A stretch of DNA of 64,000 nt from an uncultured Bacteroidia bacterium (GCA_938005475.1 CALLNY010000014.1:1-64000); one strand, 5' to 3'. Counted from the stretch's first letter, positions 18,733-28,672 are shown. Notes: generated by a model from the sequence alone, not told the origin. Translations and numbers: made by a program.

Positions 18733-19128
18733 TTAGTTATAATTCCTTTTGATTTTGGGTAAGATATTATTCCGCCAATTAGGGTCATAATAGATAAAAA
18801 AACTTAAATAGATACTACGAGAAATTCTAAACATAAGCGGATACAACAAAATTAAAGTTATAACCAAATAAGGAATAAAGAACCAAAGAGAAATATGGAA
18901 AATAAAATAAAGGATAACAAAATTAGCAATAGCCCAACCTGCGGTCATAGCGTAACTAACGTACATAGCCCCCCAGTAAAATCCTGTTTCTAATTCAAAT
19001 TGTTGACCACATTCTTCGCAAAACTCGTACATCTCCATACCTCCTTTACCGTAAGGATTGCTATTTTTAAACATATCTCCTTCATGGCATCGTGGGCATT
19101 TGGATTGCAAGATGGTTTTTATACTCAT
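18733..19128 (-). CDS. DUF983 membrane protein with Cys motifs
   Basis: The protein is 131 residues. The N-terminal part has two Cys pairs, CPRCHEGDMF (residues 11-20) and CEECGQQFE (~37-45), which look like a small zinc ribbon. Two or three membrane helices follow (~55-110). This is the usual DUF983 layout in Bacteroidota. Function is not established. It is the first gene of the six-gene operon that ends with trmD, behind a good -7 box. Confidence 0.85.
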   Translation of the reverse strand: MSIKTILQSKCPRCHEGDMFKNSNPYGKGGMEMYEFCEECGQQFELETGFYWGAMYVSYAMTAGWAIANFVILYFIFHISLWFFIPYLVITLILLYPLMFRISRSIYLSFFIYYDPNWRNNILPKIKRNYN

Positions 19129-19145
19129 AACTTTGTTTTTGATTG

Positions 19146-19153
19146 CAAATTTA
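19146..19153 (-). promoter_or_regulatory. -7 box TAAATTTG for the DUF983-rdgB-udk-ppx-trmD operon
   Basis: Read on the minus strand, TAAATTTG ends 17 bases before the DUF983 ATG at 19128. All six genes downstream are spaced by 0 to 37 bases, so one transcript is likely. Confidence 0.55.
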
Positions 19154-19261
19154 TAACAATAATCAGAAACGATTGAGTGACAAAAGTTACAAATTTAGAT
19201 TTTATGCAAATTTTGAGGATTAAATAAAAAAATTTTTTATTTTGCAAGCGTTTTGAATAAA

Positions 19262-22200
19262 ATGAAATGCTCCAAACTAAACATACTGATTTTATTGTTG
19301 TTAGGTAGTAATCTGTATGCACAAAAAGGCTTACCTGCATTAGTGAATATATCCAGTAAAGAATATAACGCAGACCCCAAAAATTATGACTTAATTCAAG
19401 ATAACAGAGGAATCATCTTCATTGCTAATCAAAATGGTATTCTAAGCTTTGATGGTACTTACTGGAATTTGACGGAGTTACCCAACAAAGTTGTCCCCAA
19501 TACACTAGATATAACTTCGGATAACCAAATTATTGTTGCAGGAAACAATATTATAGGAATTTTAAAAGCGAACAAACGTGGAGAGCCATATTTTCATACG
19601 CTAAAAACAGGTGGTTGGGGAAACGCCCGTAAAATTTATGTTTTAGGTAAAAATGCTTATATCAGTACGGATAGCTCGCTATTTTACTTTGAAAATCAAC
19701 AAATTAAAGAATGTTCACTAGGGCAACCTGTTACTTGGAATAAAAATCAAACCTTAATTGTACATCATAAGTGGGGACTTGGCGCTGTAAACAATAATAT
19801 ATTTCAACCTATTCTACCAACCCAAAATATATCCAATAAAAATTTAGTTTCTCTTGTAAAAATAGAAGATAACCATTATTTGATTTGCTCATCCGAAAGA
19901 ATATGGAATTTTAAAAATGGATTGGTATTACCTTTTCCCAATAAATCTGAAAATATTTATAAATCAGGGATTATCACTGACCTACGACGCTCAAAAAATG
20001 GATATTTAATTATTTCTACTTTACGTTCAGGGGTTTTAGTATTAACAGCAGATGGAAACTTACAATATTGGCTCAACAGAAACGCTGGTTTAGAATCAGA
20101 AGCTGTTTTAGGTACGATGGTAGATGACCGTGAACATCTATGGATGGCTACTGAAAGGGGTATCTCCTATGCAGACCTTAACCCTGGAATTACCTTCTTC
20201 TCTGAACGTTCAGGGCTCAAAGGTAGCGTAAACCAAATCTATAAAAAAGATAAAAATCTTTACGCCGCTACGGATAGAGGTTTATTTGTGCTTTCCATTG
20301 AAAATCAAATTCCTATCTTTAAGCCCATTAAAGGAATTGCTTCAACTACCTTCAAAATTAAAGAATACCAAAAAAATCTTTTTGTTGCTTCTTTTTCAGG
20401 CTTATTTCGTTTAGAAAAAGATTCCGCCATCGTCATATCCAAAGAACCTACTTTTGATTTGTGTTTATCTAAAACAGGCAATTTTTATGCAGTAACAGAA
20501 AATAAATTGATTAAAATACAAAAAGAATTTAAAACTAAAAAATTTGAAGTCATTACCCTAGATACCCTTACTCAAACTATTGAGTTCCTTATTGAAGACA
20601 ACAAACGTAGAGATTGGTTCTGGATTGGTAATTCCAAAAATGTCTCTCTTATCCATTTACAAGATAATACCATTCAAAAGCAGTTTCCATTTCAATTACA
20701 AGCCAATGACCTCAAACCCGCTCAAACTACAAATAAAATTCTTTTAAGTAATGAAGGAATTTTTAGATTTGATAACCAAAAATGGCGTTTCATAAAAGAT
20801 ACCTCCTTCGGAGAACAGTGGCTCTCTAAACCGATACAATTTTTACATAAAGATACTAAAGGTTACCTTTGGCTGAATGCTGATGAAAAACTTTTCCAAG
20901 CCGCTTGGAATGAACAAAGTAAAGAATACCAATGGAAACAAGTCCCAATTAAAAAACTTAAAAATTTGATTGTCAATGATTTTTATCGTGAAAATGATAA
21001 AGTTTTCTGGTTAGGTACTACCCAAGGGCTAGTCCGTTTTGAACCCAAAGCAAGAGAAATAAAGTCTACCAAATTTTTTGTTTTACCCCGAAAAATTTTT
21101 ATAAACCGCGATTCCTTATTCTTTGCTGGTAATTTTTTTGATAGTACTCATTTCGTTCTAAATCAAATACCTTCTTTTAAAAATACCGCAAAATTTTATA
21201 CAGATTTACAATCAATCGAGTTCTACTTTACTGCTACTACCTATGAAGACCCCGCAGGAACTTATTTTCAATACCGATTATTAGGATTAGATTCCACCTG
21301 GAAAAATTGGTCTAAAAACAATGTTTTTACTTTCAATAATCTGCCTATTGGAAACTACACGCTCCAAGTTCGTGCTAAAAATATTTTAGAGGAAATTTCA
21401 CCCATTTTTAGTTATGAATTTGTAGTTCAGCCTTTCTGGTACCAAACTACTTGGGCAAAAATTCTTTTTTGGTTAATCGGTTTAATTTTATTAGGGGCTA
21501 TTATTTGGGCTGGTATTGTTATCAACACAAAACGTTTAAAAGCTCAAAATGAATGGTTAAAATCCGAAATAGATAAAGCCACCGCTGAAATTCAACAACA
21601 AAAAGCTGAAATTGAAAAACAAAATCAAAAATTACTAGAAACTAATCAAATTATACTCGAACAAAAAACTGAAATTGAGAAAGATAAGTTGATTATTGAA
21701 GAAAAAAATCAGGAGATTTTAGATAGTATCACCTATGCCAAAAGAATCCAAAATGCTTTACTGCCCACAGAAGAAAGCCTCACCAAAGCTTTTGGAGAGG
21801 AGCATTTTGTCGTATTTTTTCCGAGAGATATCGTTTCAGGTGATTTTTATTGGCTCACCGAAGAAAATGACATTTACATTATGGCTGTTGCTGACTGTAC
21901 AGGGCACGGCGTTCCCGGAGGTTTTATGACCATGATCGGTAGTACCCTCCTAAACCAAATCGTCGGGTTTTACAACATTTTAGAACCTCACCTCATCTTA
22001 AATCAACTTCATATAGAAATTCGTAATGCTCTAAAACAAGACGAAGAAGGTTCGGAAGTACGTGATGGTATGGATTTAACGATAATTGCCTACCACAAAC
22101 ATAAAAATTTATTACAATTTGCTTCCGCTCAAAGACCCGTTTATTACGTTAATCCGAAAGGTATACTAAAAGAAATTAAAGGCGATAAATTCCATATTGG

Positions 22201-22465
22201 CGGTAAAGACCCCGAAAGAAATTATACCTTAAAAGAATTTTATCTTCAAAAAGGTGATGCTTTTTATTTCAGTTCAGACGGCTACGGTGACCAGTTTAAC
22301 CCTGACGATAAAAAATTTTCCACCAGTAAACTCAAAAAACTCATCCAAGAAATTTATCCCCTTCCTATGAAAGAACAAGGTAAAATACTCTCCCAAACCT
22401 TTCTAGACTGGAAAGCCAATGCTGAACAAATTGATGATGTGCTTATTTTGGGTGTAAAATTTTAA
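19262..22465 (+). CDS. membrane sensor phosphatase: beta-propeller + Y_Y_Y + coiled coil + PP2C (SpoIIE)
   Basis: About 1067 residues. A signal peptide precedes a periplasmic two-component-regulator propeller (~30-600; blades with motifs like LWMATERGISY and FWLGTTQGLVRF). A Y_Y_Y Ig-like domain (~645-720), one membrane helix (~733-755) and a long Lys/Glu/Gln coiled coil (~757-825) come next, ending in the linker DSITYAKRIQNALLP. The cytoplasmic SpoIIE/PP2C phosphatase (~843-1067) has metal-binding Asp in SGDFYW and ADCTGHGVPGG. It would sense an outside signal and dephosphorylate Ser/Thr on a partner protein. SiaC or an anti-sigma antagonist are the known kinds of target. The ATG at 19262 is preferred over TTG 19253 as it begins the signal peptide. 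Confidence 0.9.
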   Translation: MKCSKLNILILLLLGSNLYAQKGLPALVNISSKEYNADPKNYDLIQDNRGIIFIANQNGILSFDGTYWNLTELPNKVVPNTLDITSDNQIIVAGNNIIGILKANKRGEPYFHTLKTGGWGNARKIYVLGKNAYISTDSSLFYFENQQIKECSLGQPVTWNKNQTLIVHHKWGLGAVNNNIFQPILPTQNISNKNLVSLVKIEDNHYLICSSERIWNFKNGLVLPFPNKSENIYKSGIITDLRRSKNGYLIISTLRSGVLVLTADGNLQYWLNRNAGLESEAVLGTMVDDREHLWMATERGISYADLNPGITFFSERSGLKGSVNQIYKKDKNLYAATDRGLFVLSIENQIPIFKPIKGIASTTFKIKEYQKNLFVASFSGLFRLEKDSAIVISKEPTFDLCLSKTGNFYAVTENKLIKIQKEFKTKKFEVITLDTLTQTIEFLIEDNKRRDWFWIGNSKNVSLIHLQDNTIQKQFPFQLQANDLKPAQTTNKILLSNEGIFRFDNQKWRFIKDTSFGEQWLSKPIQFLHKDTKGYLWLNADEKLFQAAWNEQSKEYQWKQVPIKKLKNLIVNDFYRENDKVFWLGTTQGLVRFEPKAREIKSTKFFVLPRKIFINRDSLFFAGNFFDSTHFVLNQIPSFKNTAKFYTDLQSIEFYFTATTYEDPAGTYFQYRLLGLDSTWKNWSKNNVFTFNNLPIGNYTLQVRAKNILEEISPIFSYEFVVQPFWYQTTWAKILFWLIGLILLGAIIWAGIVINTKRLKAQNEWLKSEIDKATAEIQQQKAEIEKQNQKLLETNQIILEQKTEIEKDKLIIEEKNQEILDSITYAKRIQNALLPTEESLTKAFGEEHFVVFFPRDIVSGDFYWLTEENDIYIMAVADCTGHGVPGGFMTMIGSTLLNQIVGFYNILEPHLILNQLHIEIRNALKQDEEGSEVRDGMDLTIIAYHKHKNLLQFASAQRPVYYVNPKGILKEIKGDKFHIGGKDPERNYTLKEFYLQKGDAFYFSSDGYGDQFNPDDKKFSTSKLKKLIQEIYPLPMKEQGKILSQTFLDWKANAEQIDDVLILGVKF

Positions 22466-22488
22466 TATGCTAATTTTAATATGCTAAT
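22461..22488 (+). repeat. perfect tandem duplication of 14 bases at the PP2C/mnmD junction
   Basis: TTTAATATGCTAAT occurs twice in a row (22461-22474 and 22475-22488). The first copy holds the stop codon of the phosphatase gene. Each copy holds an ATG-CTA-AT start, and only the second is in the mnmD frame, because 14 is not a multiple of three. Confidence 0.9.
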
Positions 22489-23131
22489 TGAATTAACCCA
22501 AGACGGCTCTAATACAATCTTCATCCCTGAATGGAACGAACGCTATCACTCCAAAAATGGTGCTTTGCAAGAATCTATTTATGTCTACATTCAAAATGGC
22601 TTACTACACCTCCAAAAATCTAATATTCAAATTCTTGAAATTGGCTTCGGAACTGGACTCAATGTTTTACTTTCTCTTCTATATCAAAAATTTGATACTC
22701 AAATTATTTATACCACGCTTGAACCTTATCCTATCCCTAAATCTCTCTACAAGCAACTCAATTACACCCATTTAAAAAACTTACATTCTTTACACCAAGT
22801 CTTTTTAACCATTCATGAATGTAAACCCGCTGAATGGATTGGTATAAGAGATAATTTCCAATTTATCAAACATTTAATAAAAGTACAAGATTTTGAAACC
22901 ACACAAAAGTACGATTTGGTTTATTGGGACGCCTTCGGACCACGTGTGCAACCTGAAATGTGGTCTTTTGAGCTTTGTAAAAAAATTCATCACTTATTAA
23001 ATCCTGGGGGATTAATTGTAACTTATTGTTCACAAGGGCAATTTAAAAGAAATTTAAAGGAAGCTGGATTTAAAGTTGAAGTACTTCCAGGTCCCCCCTT
23101 CAAACGTGAAATGACCCGCGCATCTAAATAA
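22481..23131 (+). CDS. mnmD: tRNA 5-methylaminomethyl-2-thiouridine methyltransferase domain protein (MnmD)
   Basis: The 216-residue protein corresponds to the methyltransferase half of MnmC. AdoMet motif I is ILEIGFGTGLNVLL (residues ~46-59). The catalytic acidic motif is YWDAFGPRVQPEMW (~146-160), and the family end motif is GPPFKREMTRA. It would methylate nm5(s2)U34 of tRNAs. The oxidase half of MnmC is absent from this gene, which is common in Bacteroidota. The start codon lies in a 14-base tandem duplication, 15 bases after the phosphatase stop. Confidence 0.9.
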   Translation: MLIELTQDGSNTIFIPEWNERYHSKNGALQESIYVYIQNGLLHLQKSNIQILEIGFGTGLNVLLSLLYQKFDTQIIYTTLEPYPIPKSLYKQLNYTHLKNLHSLHQVFLTIHECKPAEWIGIRDNFQFIKHLIKVQDFETTQKYDLVYWDAFGPRVQPEMWSFELCKKIHHLLNPGGLIVTYCSQGQFKRNLKEAGFKVEVLPGPPFKREMTRASK

Positions 23132-23197
23132 CCTTTTTTGTTATATTTGTTAGGTTAGAAACAAACTTTCTGTTTATTTTGCAAAAAAATAAAAGCA

Positions 23198-24073
23198 ATG
23201 AAGAAAAAAATCCTTCAGCTTATCAGAGGAAGTTATGACAATAAACACGCCGCGGTTATTCAAATTATCATGATTAACATCGCTATCTTTTCTATTGTCG
23301 TCCTTACTAATTTCATTTTTTTTCTTTTTAATCAACTAACCTTCGTTGAAAAATTTTTTAAATATTTCTATCTCCCTTCTAATTTAGAAAAATTTCTTTT
23401 TCAACCTTGGTCACTAATTACTTTTCAGTTTTTACATTCTTTAAAAAATCCCTTTCATATCATCTTCAATTTATTATGGCTTTATTGGTTCGGTAGAATG
23501 TTTAATTTTTATTTCGGAAATCAAAGAGTTTGGTTTTTATATTTAACAGGTGGAATAGTAGGTGGAGTATTATTTATGATTTCATACAACACCTTTCCTG
23601 TTTTCTATGGTTATACTGCCTATCTGATAGGTGCATCAGCCGGAGTTACTGCCATTGTCATCGCTTTAGCTACCTATTTACCTAATTTTGAAGTTTTTAC
23701 CATTCTGGGTCCTATCAAATTAAAATGGATCGCTTTTATTACTATTTTAATGGATTTCGCTATGACTACCAATGGATTAAACGCTGGCGGTAATATTTCG
23801 CATCTCGGCGGGGCTTTGTTAGGATTCCTTTATATGTATTTTTACCAAAAAAATAACGACTGGGCTTCTTTTTTTATCAACTTTTCTAAAAAATCTTATA
23901 AACCCAATATCCGAATTGTCAATTTTGAAAAAAAGAACCCTTCAACCAATAATCCCTCTGAAAAACCTACACAACAAGAAATAGATAGAATTTTAGATAA
24001 AATCGCTTCGCAAGGCTATGATAAACTCACCAAAGAAGAAAAACAAACCCTCTACAACGCTTCCAAAGACTGA
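23198..24073 (+). CDS. rhomboid-family intramembrane serine protease
   Basis: A 291-residue membrane protein with about six helices between residues 20 and 215. The catalytic Ser is in GASAG (Ser147) and the catalytic His in SHLGGALLG (His202). The preceding HSLKNPFHIIFNLLWLYWFGR matches the His/Asn-containing loop and helix of rhomboids. The cytoplasmic tail (~220-291) holds a PTQQEIDRILDKI...GYDKLTKEEKQTLY segment, a helical motif common at the C-terminus of Bacteroidota rhomboids. Substrates are unknown. The tail overlaps the next gene by 56 bases in another frame. Confidence 0.92.
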   Translation: MKKKILQLIRGSYDNKHAAVIQIIMINIAIFSIVVLTNFIFFLFNQLTFVEKFFKYFYLPSNLEKFLFQPWSLITFQFLHSLKNPFHIIFNLLWLYWFGRMFNFYFGNQRVWFLYLTGGIVGGVLFMISYNTFPVFYGYTAYLIGASAGVTAIVIALATYLPNFEVFTILGPIKLKWIAFITILMDFAMTTNGLNAGGNISHLGGALLGFLYMYFYQKNNDWASFFINFSKKSYKPNIRIVNFEKKNPSTNNPSEKPTQQEIDRILDKIASQGYDKLTKEEKQTLYNASKD

Positions 24074-25136
24074 AGTCCGTTCTTCCATAGCAAAAGTCTT
24101 CAGAAAATCTTTGTTAATACTTAATATTTTTACTATCTTCCCTATTATGATGGCTAACCTAGCCTGGTTTATCCCTCCTAACGATTTTTGGTTACCTTCC
24201 TTCCTCGCCTTAATGACACCTTGGTTATTCATTCCTCCTTTTTTCTGGATGTTTTTTTGGTCATTTTCATTTTTTCCTTATGCTATCATTAACTTAGCAG
24301 TATTACTAATCAATTTTCAGTTCTTTTTTAATACCTTTCAGTTCCATTTATCCTCTAAACCCTCAAAAGATGCTATATCCGTTGTGAGTTTTAATGCTGC
24401 CGCTTTTTATTATCAACCCCCTAAAATTGAAGAAGTTGCACAAGAAATTAAAAAATTTGAACCCGACATCCTTTGTATTCAGGAATTTTTAAATTACAAA
24501 CCCAAAGAATATGAAGATGCTATTGATTGTTTTAAACAAAAATTAAATTTTAAGCATCATGCTTTTGTTGAACTACTACCCCAAAGTAAGTTTGGATTAG
24601 TGATTTTCTCTAAATACCCCATCAAAAAGTTTAGTCAAATCTCTGAAACGAATCAAAAAAATGGTATCATGTTTGCTGATTTAGAATGCTATGGAAAAAT
24701 TATACGTGTTTACAATATGCATTTGCAATCCTATAATATTGATGATAGCACCAAAAATGAAATCAATAACTTTGGAGATGCTTGGGCTATTGCTAAAAAA
24801 TTAAGAAGTACATGGGTCATTCAAGAACAACAACTGCAACGATATGATTTATCCTTAAAAGATAATAAAAAACCTGTTTTAGTTTGTACAGACCTTAACA
24901 ATCCTCCTTACAATACCTTCTATAAAAGAGCTAAAAAAGATTTTCAAGATACTTTTCTTGCAGCAGGCTGGGGATTAGGTCATACCCACGGTAAAGGATT
25001 TTTCTCTTTCAGAATCGATTACATCTTTGCCTCCTATCACTTCAACGTAGAAAGACATTCTGTATACTACTCTAAACATTCCGACCACTACCTACTCCAC
25101 TCTTATATCAACTTTGATGAAAATATTAAAGAATAA
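24018..25136 (+). CDS. membrane-anchored endonuclease/exonuclease/phosphatase family protein
   Basis: The protein is 372 residues. Residues ~28-110 form two or three hydrophobic helices. Residues ~115-372 show the EEP fold motifs in order: VVSFNAAAF, DILCIQEFL (catalytic Glu), VCTDLNN, FRIDYIFAS and SKHSDHYLL (catalytic Asp-His). The superfamily includes sphingomyelinase-like and phosphoinositide phosphatases as well as nucleases. A membrane anchor favours an extracytoplasmic phosphodiesterase, but the substrate cannot be told. The start at 24018 lies inside the rhomboid gene (56-base overlap). Later Mets would cut into the first helix, so it is kept. Confidence 0.85.
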   Translation: MINSPKKKNKPSTTLPKTEVRSSIAKVFRKSLLILNIFTIFPIMMANLAWFIPPNDFWLPSFLALMTPWLFIPPFFWMFFWSFSFFPYAIINLAVLLINFQFFFNTFQFHLSSKPSKDAISVVSFNAAAFYYQPPKIEEVAQEIKKFEPDILCIQEFLNYKPKEYEDAIDCFKQKLNFKHHAFVELLPQSKFGLVIFSKYPIKKFSQISETNQKNGIMFADLECYGKIIRVYNMHLQSYNIDDSTKNEINNFGDAWAIAKKLRSTWVIQEQQLQRYDLSLKDNKKPVLVCTDLNNPPYNTFYKRAKKDFQDTFLAAGWGLGHTHGKGFFSFRIDYIFASYHFNVERHSVYYSKHSDHYLLHSYINFDENIKE

Positions 25137-25336
25137 TAGAATTTATACCCAATTTATAATTACGAAGAATTCTTTTTTTCTCTCGGTATTCTTTCATTTC
25201 AAAACCAAAACTTTTCTATCTTATTTTTTAAAGATTGTCATAAAAATACAATAATTTCATTTTCAGATAGTTAAATAGAAAAATTAAAAAAAATGTTAAT
25301 GGAAAGATAAAAAATTCCAATTTTGCATCTTTAGAG

Positions 25337-27700
25337 ATGGCAAAAAATTTAGTTATCGTAGAATCTCCTGCAAAAGCAAAAACCATATCCAAATATTTAG
25401 GAAAAGATTTTGAAGTGAAAGCTTCTTATGGTCATATTCGCGATTTAAAAAAGGATGATAAAGCGGTATTAATAGAAAAAGATTTTCAACCTATCTATGA
25501 GGTTCCGGAGGATAAATGGGAAACTGTAAAAGAATTAAGAAAACTAGCTGACAAATCAGAAACTATTTGGTTAGCCTCCGATGAGGACCGCGAAGGCGAA
25601 GCTATTGCATGGCATTTATCTGAAATTTTAGAATTACCCCAAAATAAAACTAAAAGAATTGTATTTCATGAAATAACGGAAAAAGCAATCAAAAATGCAA
25701 TTCAAAACCCGCGTACTATCAATATGGATTTAGTCAATGCTCAACAAGCACGTAGAATATTGGACCGTCTCGTGGGCTATGGAATTTCCCCTATACTATG
25801 GAAAAAAATTAAAAACAATCTATCCGCAGGAAGAGTACAATCGGTTGCAGTACGTTTACTAGTTGAAAGAGAACGTGAAATTATGCACTTCCAACCTGAA
25901 ACCTTTTATAAAGTTACAGGAATCTTTCAAACTACTAAAAGTTTTAAAGCAGAGCTTAATCATAAATTTAATCATCTCGATGAGGTAAAATCCTTTCTAG
26001 AATTTTGTAAAAATGCGATATTTATCGTCCAGGGAGTAGAAATAAAGCCCACTAAAAGAACGCCCTCTGCTCCGTTTACAACATCTACCCTACAACAAGA
26101 AGCTTCAAGAACATTAGGCTTTTCAGTAGCTCAAACTATGCGATTAGCTCAAAATTTATATGAAAATGGGCATATCACTTACATGCGTACAGACTCCGTC
26201 AGCTTATCTGATTTTGCATTAGATGCTATCCAAAATACAATTGAAAATCATTTCGGGAAAACCTATTTTCAAAGAAGAAATTACAAAAATAAAATTGTTA
26301 ACGCACAAGAGGCTCACGAAGCTATACGACCAACAGATTTTAATAAAAAGATTGTCTCTGAGGACGACCGCGAACAAAGATTATATGATTTAATTTGGAA
26401 ACGAACTGTAACAAGCCAAATGGCGGATGCCCAACTTGAAAAAACTACTGTCAAAATCAACATCATCAAACAAAATAAAACACATGATTATTCTTTCATT
26501 GCTTCTGGGGAAGTCGTTAAATTTGAAGGTTTCTTAAAACTTTACATAGAATCCCAAGAGGAAGATGAACATGAAGAAAACGAAGACAAAACTACCATTT
26601 TACCACCATTAGAACCTAAGCAAGAAGTAAAAAATATCGAAATTTCTGCATTAGAACGCCAAACTAAACATCCTCCACGCTACACCGAAGCCAGTTTGGT
26701 AAAAAAACTAGAAGAAAATGGTATAGGAAGACCCTCTACTTACGCTCCTACTATCTCTACTATCCAACAACGTAATTATGTAGTCAAAGAAAATCGAGAG
26801 GGCACTGAAAAACATTTTAAATTATTCATACTTAAAGATGACGAAATTACAGAACAAACCAAAAAAGAAATCGTAGGATCAGAGAAAAACAAACTCTTTC
26901 CAACCGATTTAGGAATGATTGTAACGGATTTCCTAACCAAATACTTTGATGATATTGTCGATTATCAATTTACTGCTAAAATTGAACATGAATTTGATGA
27001 AATATCATTAGGAAAATTAGAATGGGTTAAGATGTTAAGGCAATTTTACAATCCTTTCGAAAAAAAACTTAAAAAAGTAGAAATTGAAGCAGAGCGAGCA
27101 AATAGTGAAAGAATACTAGGTAAAGACCCAAACTCTGGAAAGATAGTCATTGCAAGGATGGGACGTTACGGCCCTCTTGTACAAATCGGAGATAATGATG
27201 ACGATAACAAAAAATTTGCCTCATTACAACCTAACCAAAGAATAGAAACAATAACCCTTGATGAAGCTTTAGCTTTATTTCAATTGCCGCGCATGCTCGG
27301 AAAAATGAACGGTCTTCCAGTAACCGCTAACAGAGGTCGCTTCGGACCTTACCTTTCATACGATAAAAAGTTTTACTCTATCCCAAAAGAATATGATTTA
27401 TTTACCCTCACCATTGATGATGCTGAAAGAATTATCAAAACAAAAATTGAAAAAGATGCCCAAAAACTTATTGCCACTTTTCTTTGGAACGATAAAGAAA
27501 TTAAAATTTTAAATGGTAAATGGGGACCTTTCATTGCTTTTAATGATGAAAATTACAAAATACCTAAGGAAACGGATGCCCAAAGATTAACTTTAGAGGA
27601 TTGTATTAAAATCATTGAAACTTCTGCTAGTACAAGTAAAAAAACAACAAAAAGCGTAGCCAAAAATACTACAAAGTCTTTAACTAAAAAGAAAAAATAA
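25337..27700 (+). CDS. topA: DNA topoisomerase I
   Basis: A 787-residue type IA topoisomerase that relaxes negative supercoils. The Toprim domain opens LVIVESPAKAKTI (Glu9-type catalytic residue) and holds ASDEDREGEA near residues 77-86. The active-site Tyr is in ITYMRTDS (Tyr282). The C-terminal end (~590-775) carries topoisomerase C-terminal repeats (MGRYGPLVQIGD, NRGRFGPYLSYDKKFYSIP, KWGPFIAFND) in place of Cys4 zinc fingers, then a Lys/Thr-rich tail. This layout is normal in Bacteroidota. It is monocistronic and convergent with the next gene, with only 12 bases between stops. Confidence 0.97.
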   Translation: MAKNLVIVESPAKAKTISKYLGKDFEVKASYGHIRDLKKDDKAVLIEKDFQPIYEVPEDKWETVKELRKLADKSETIWLASDEDREGEAIAWHLSEILELPQNKTKRIVFHEITEKAIKNAIQNPRTINMDLVNAQQARRILDRLVGYGISPILWKKIKNNLSAGRVQSVAVRLLVEREREIMHFQPETFYKVTGIFQTTKSFKAELNHKFNHLDEVKSFLEFCKNAIFIVQGVEIKPTKRTPSAPFTTSTLQQEASRTLGFSVAQTMRLAQNLYENGHITYMRTDSVSLSDFALDAIQNTIENHFGKTYFQRRNYKNKIVNAQEAHEAIRPTDFNKKIVSEDDREQRLYDLIWKRTVTSQMADAQLEKTTVKINIIKQNKTHDYSFIASGEVVKFEGFLKLYIESQEEDEHEENEDKTTILPPLEPKQEVKNIEISALERQTKHPPRYTEASLVKKLEENGIGRPSTYAPTISTIQQRNYVVKENREGTEKHFKLFILKDDEITEQTKKEIVGSEKNKLFPTDLGMIVTDFLTKYFDDIVDYQFTAKIEHEFDEISLGKLEWVKMLRQFYNPFEKKLKKVEIEAERANSERILGKDPNSGKIVIARMGRYGPLVQIGDNDDDNKKFASLQPNQRIETITLDEALALFQLPRMLGKMNGLPVTANRGRFGPYLSYDKKFYSIPKEYDLFTLTIDDAERIIKTKIEKDAQKLIATFLWNDKEIKILNGKWGPFIAFNDENYKIPKETDAQRLTLEDCIKIIETSASTSKKTTKSVAKNTTKSLTKKKK

Positions 27701-27712
27701 AGTTTTTTAATA

Positions 27713-28657
27713 TCAAGGTAATCTTTGTTTGTAGTATCCCTCAAATATGCAGATAGCTAAAAGTATATGTACCAACCTAAAATATAATCCATCAAATTTG
27801 GGATTTTTGAGATTATCAATAAGATTAGCTAGGTTAATTAAAAAGTTTTTAAAAAAACAAAGAATATTTAAAAGAAAAATTTTAATGGTCGAGTAATGAA
27901 TTTCGAATTCTTTATGCCCATCATTAAAAGATTTTCTTATGTTATAAGCACCAATTTGTTGTCTTTTAAGCCGATTGCTAAGAATGGTACGATCTTTTTC
28001 GTTATGATAAACTAGAATATTAGTATCAATATACATTTTAATTCCTTTTTGTTTTAATCTTTTAGAAAACTCAAAATCTTCACTGCCTCCCATGAATTTA
28101 TAAGACTCTTCAAACTTACCTGCATTGTAAAAATTTTCTTTGGATATCAACAAACAAAACCCCGATATCTTATCTACCTCAAACAAAGCATTTTTTTGCC
28201 AATTAGAATATTCAACCCAAGATTGATAATCTATCCATTTTTGCTTTAATATGAATCTTCCAAACGCTGTTTCATTCAAACTATTTATCAAGCCTGGTGG
28301 ATAAATCCAATCTGGATTTAAACAAGAATGCGGATTGTTTCGTTTAAATTGAACTATCTTTCTAAATGCATCTTTATCAATTAGTAAGTCATCATCAAAA
28401 AATAAAATATGACTAGCTTGTGCATAACGAACTCCAAAATTTCTATTTGATGCTAAACCACAATTAACATTATTTCTTACGACAATTAAATCAAAATCAT
28501 AATGAGATTGGTCAATATTAACTTTCATAGAATTTTTATCAATAACCAAAATAACCTCAAAAAGTTCCTTCTCTTCTAATTTTTGAATGCTATCTAAAGT
28601 CTCTTTTAATAACTCATTACGATTATAAGTAGATATTACTATCGATATTTCTTTCAT
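27713..28657 (-). CDS. family 2 glycosyltransferase
   Basis: A 314-residue GT-A enzyme. ISIVISTYNRNELLKETLDSI opens the nucleotide-binding half, ILFFDDDLLI near residues 88-97 gives the metal-binding DDD, and MGGSEDFEFSKRLKQKG near 195-210 is the usual ED-x-E acceptor-side motif. Two hydrophobic helices near the C-terminus (~255-275 and 290-305) could bind the membrane. It would move a sugar from a nucleotide-sugar to a glycan or lipid; donor and acceptor are unknown. It is transcribed alone, divergent from the lipoprotein gene. Confidence 0.88.
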   Translation of the reverse strand: MKEISIVISTYNRNELLKETLDSIQKLEEKELFEVILVIDKNSMKVNIDQSHYDFDLIVVRNNVNCGLASNRNFGVRYAQASHILFFDDDLLIDKDAFRKIVQFKRNNPHSCLNPDWIYPPGLINSLNETAFGRFILKQKWIDYQSWVEYSNWQKNALFEVDKISGFCLLISKENFYNAGKFEESYKFMGGSEDFEFSKRLKQKGIKMYIDTNILVYHNEKDRTILSNRLKRQQIGAYNIRKSFNDGHKEFEIHYSTIKIFLLNILCFFKNFLINLANLIDNLKNPKFDGLYFRLVHILLAICIFEGYYKQRLP

Positions 28658-28672
28658 TTAATAAAAAGACCA

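Noticed and set aside
21790-22465. SpoIIE domain as a sign of sporulation
   Set aside because: This PP2C domain is common in non-sporulating Bacteroidota sensor proteins and no other sporulation gene is present.
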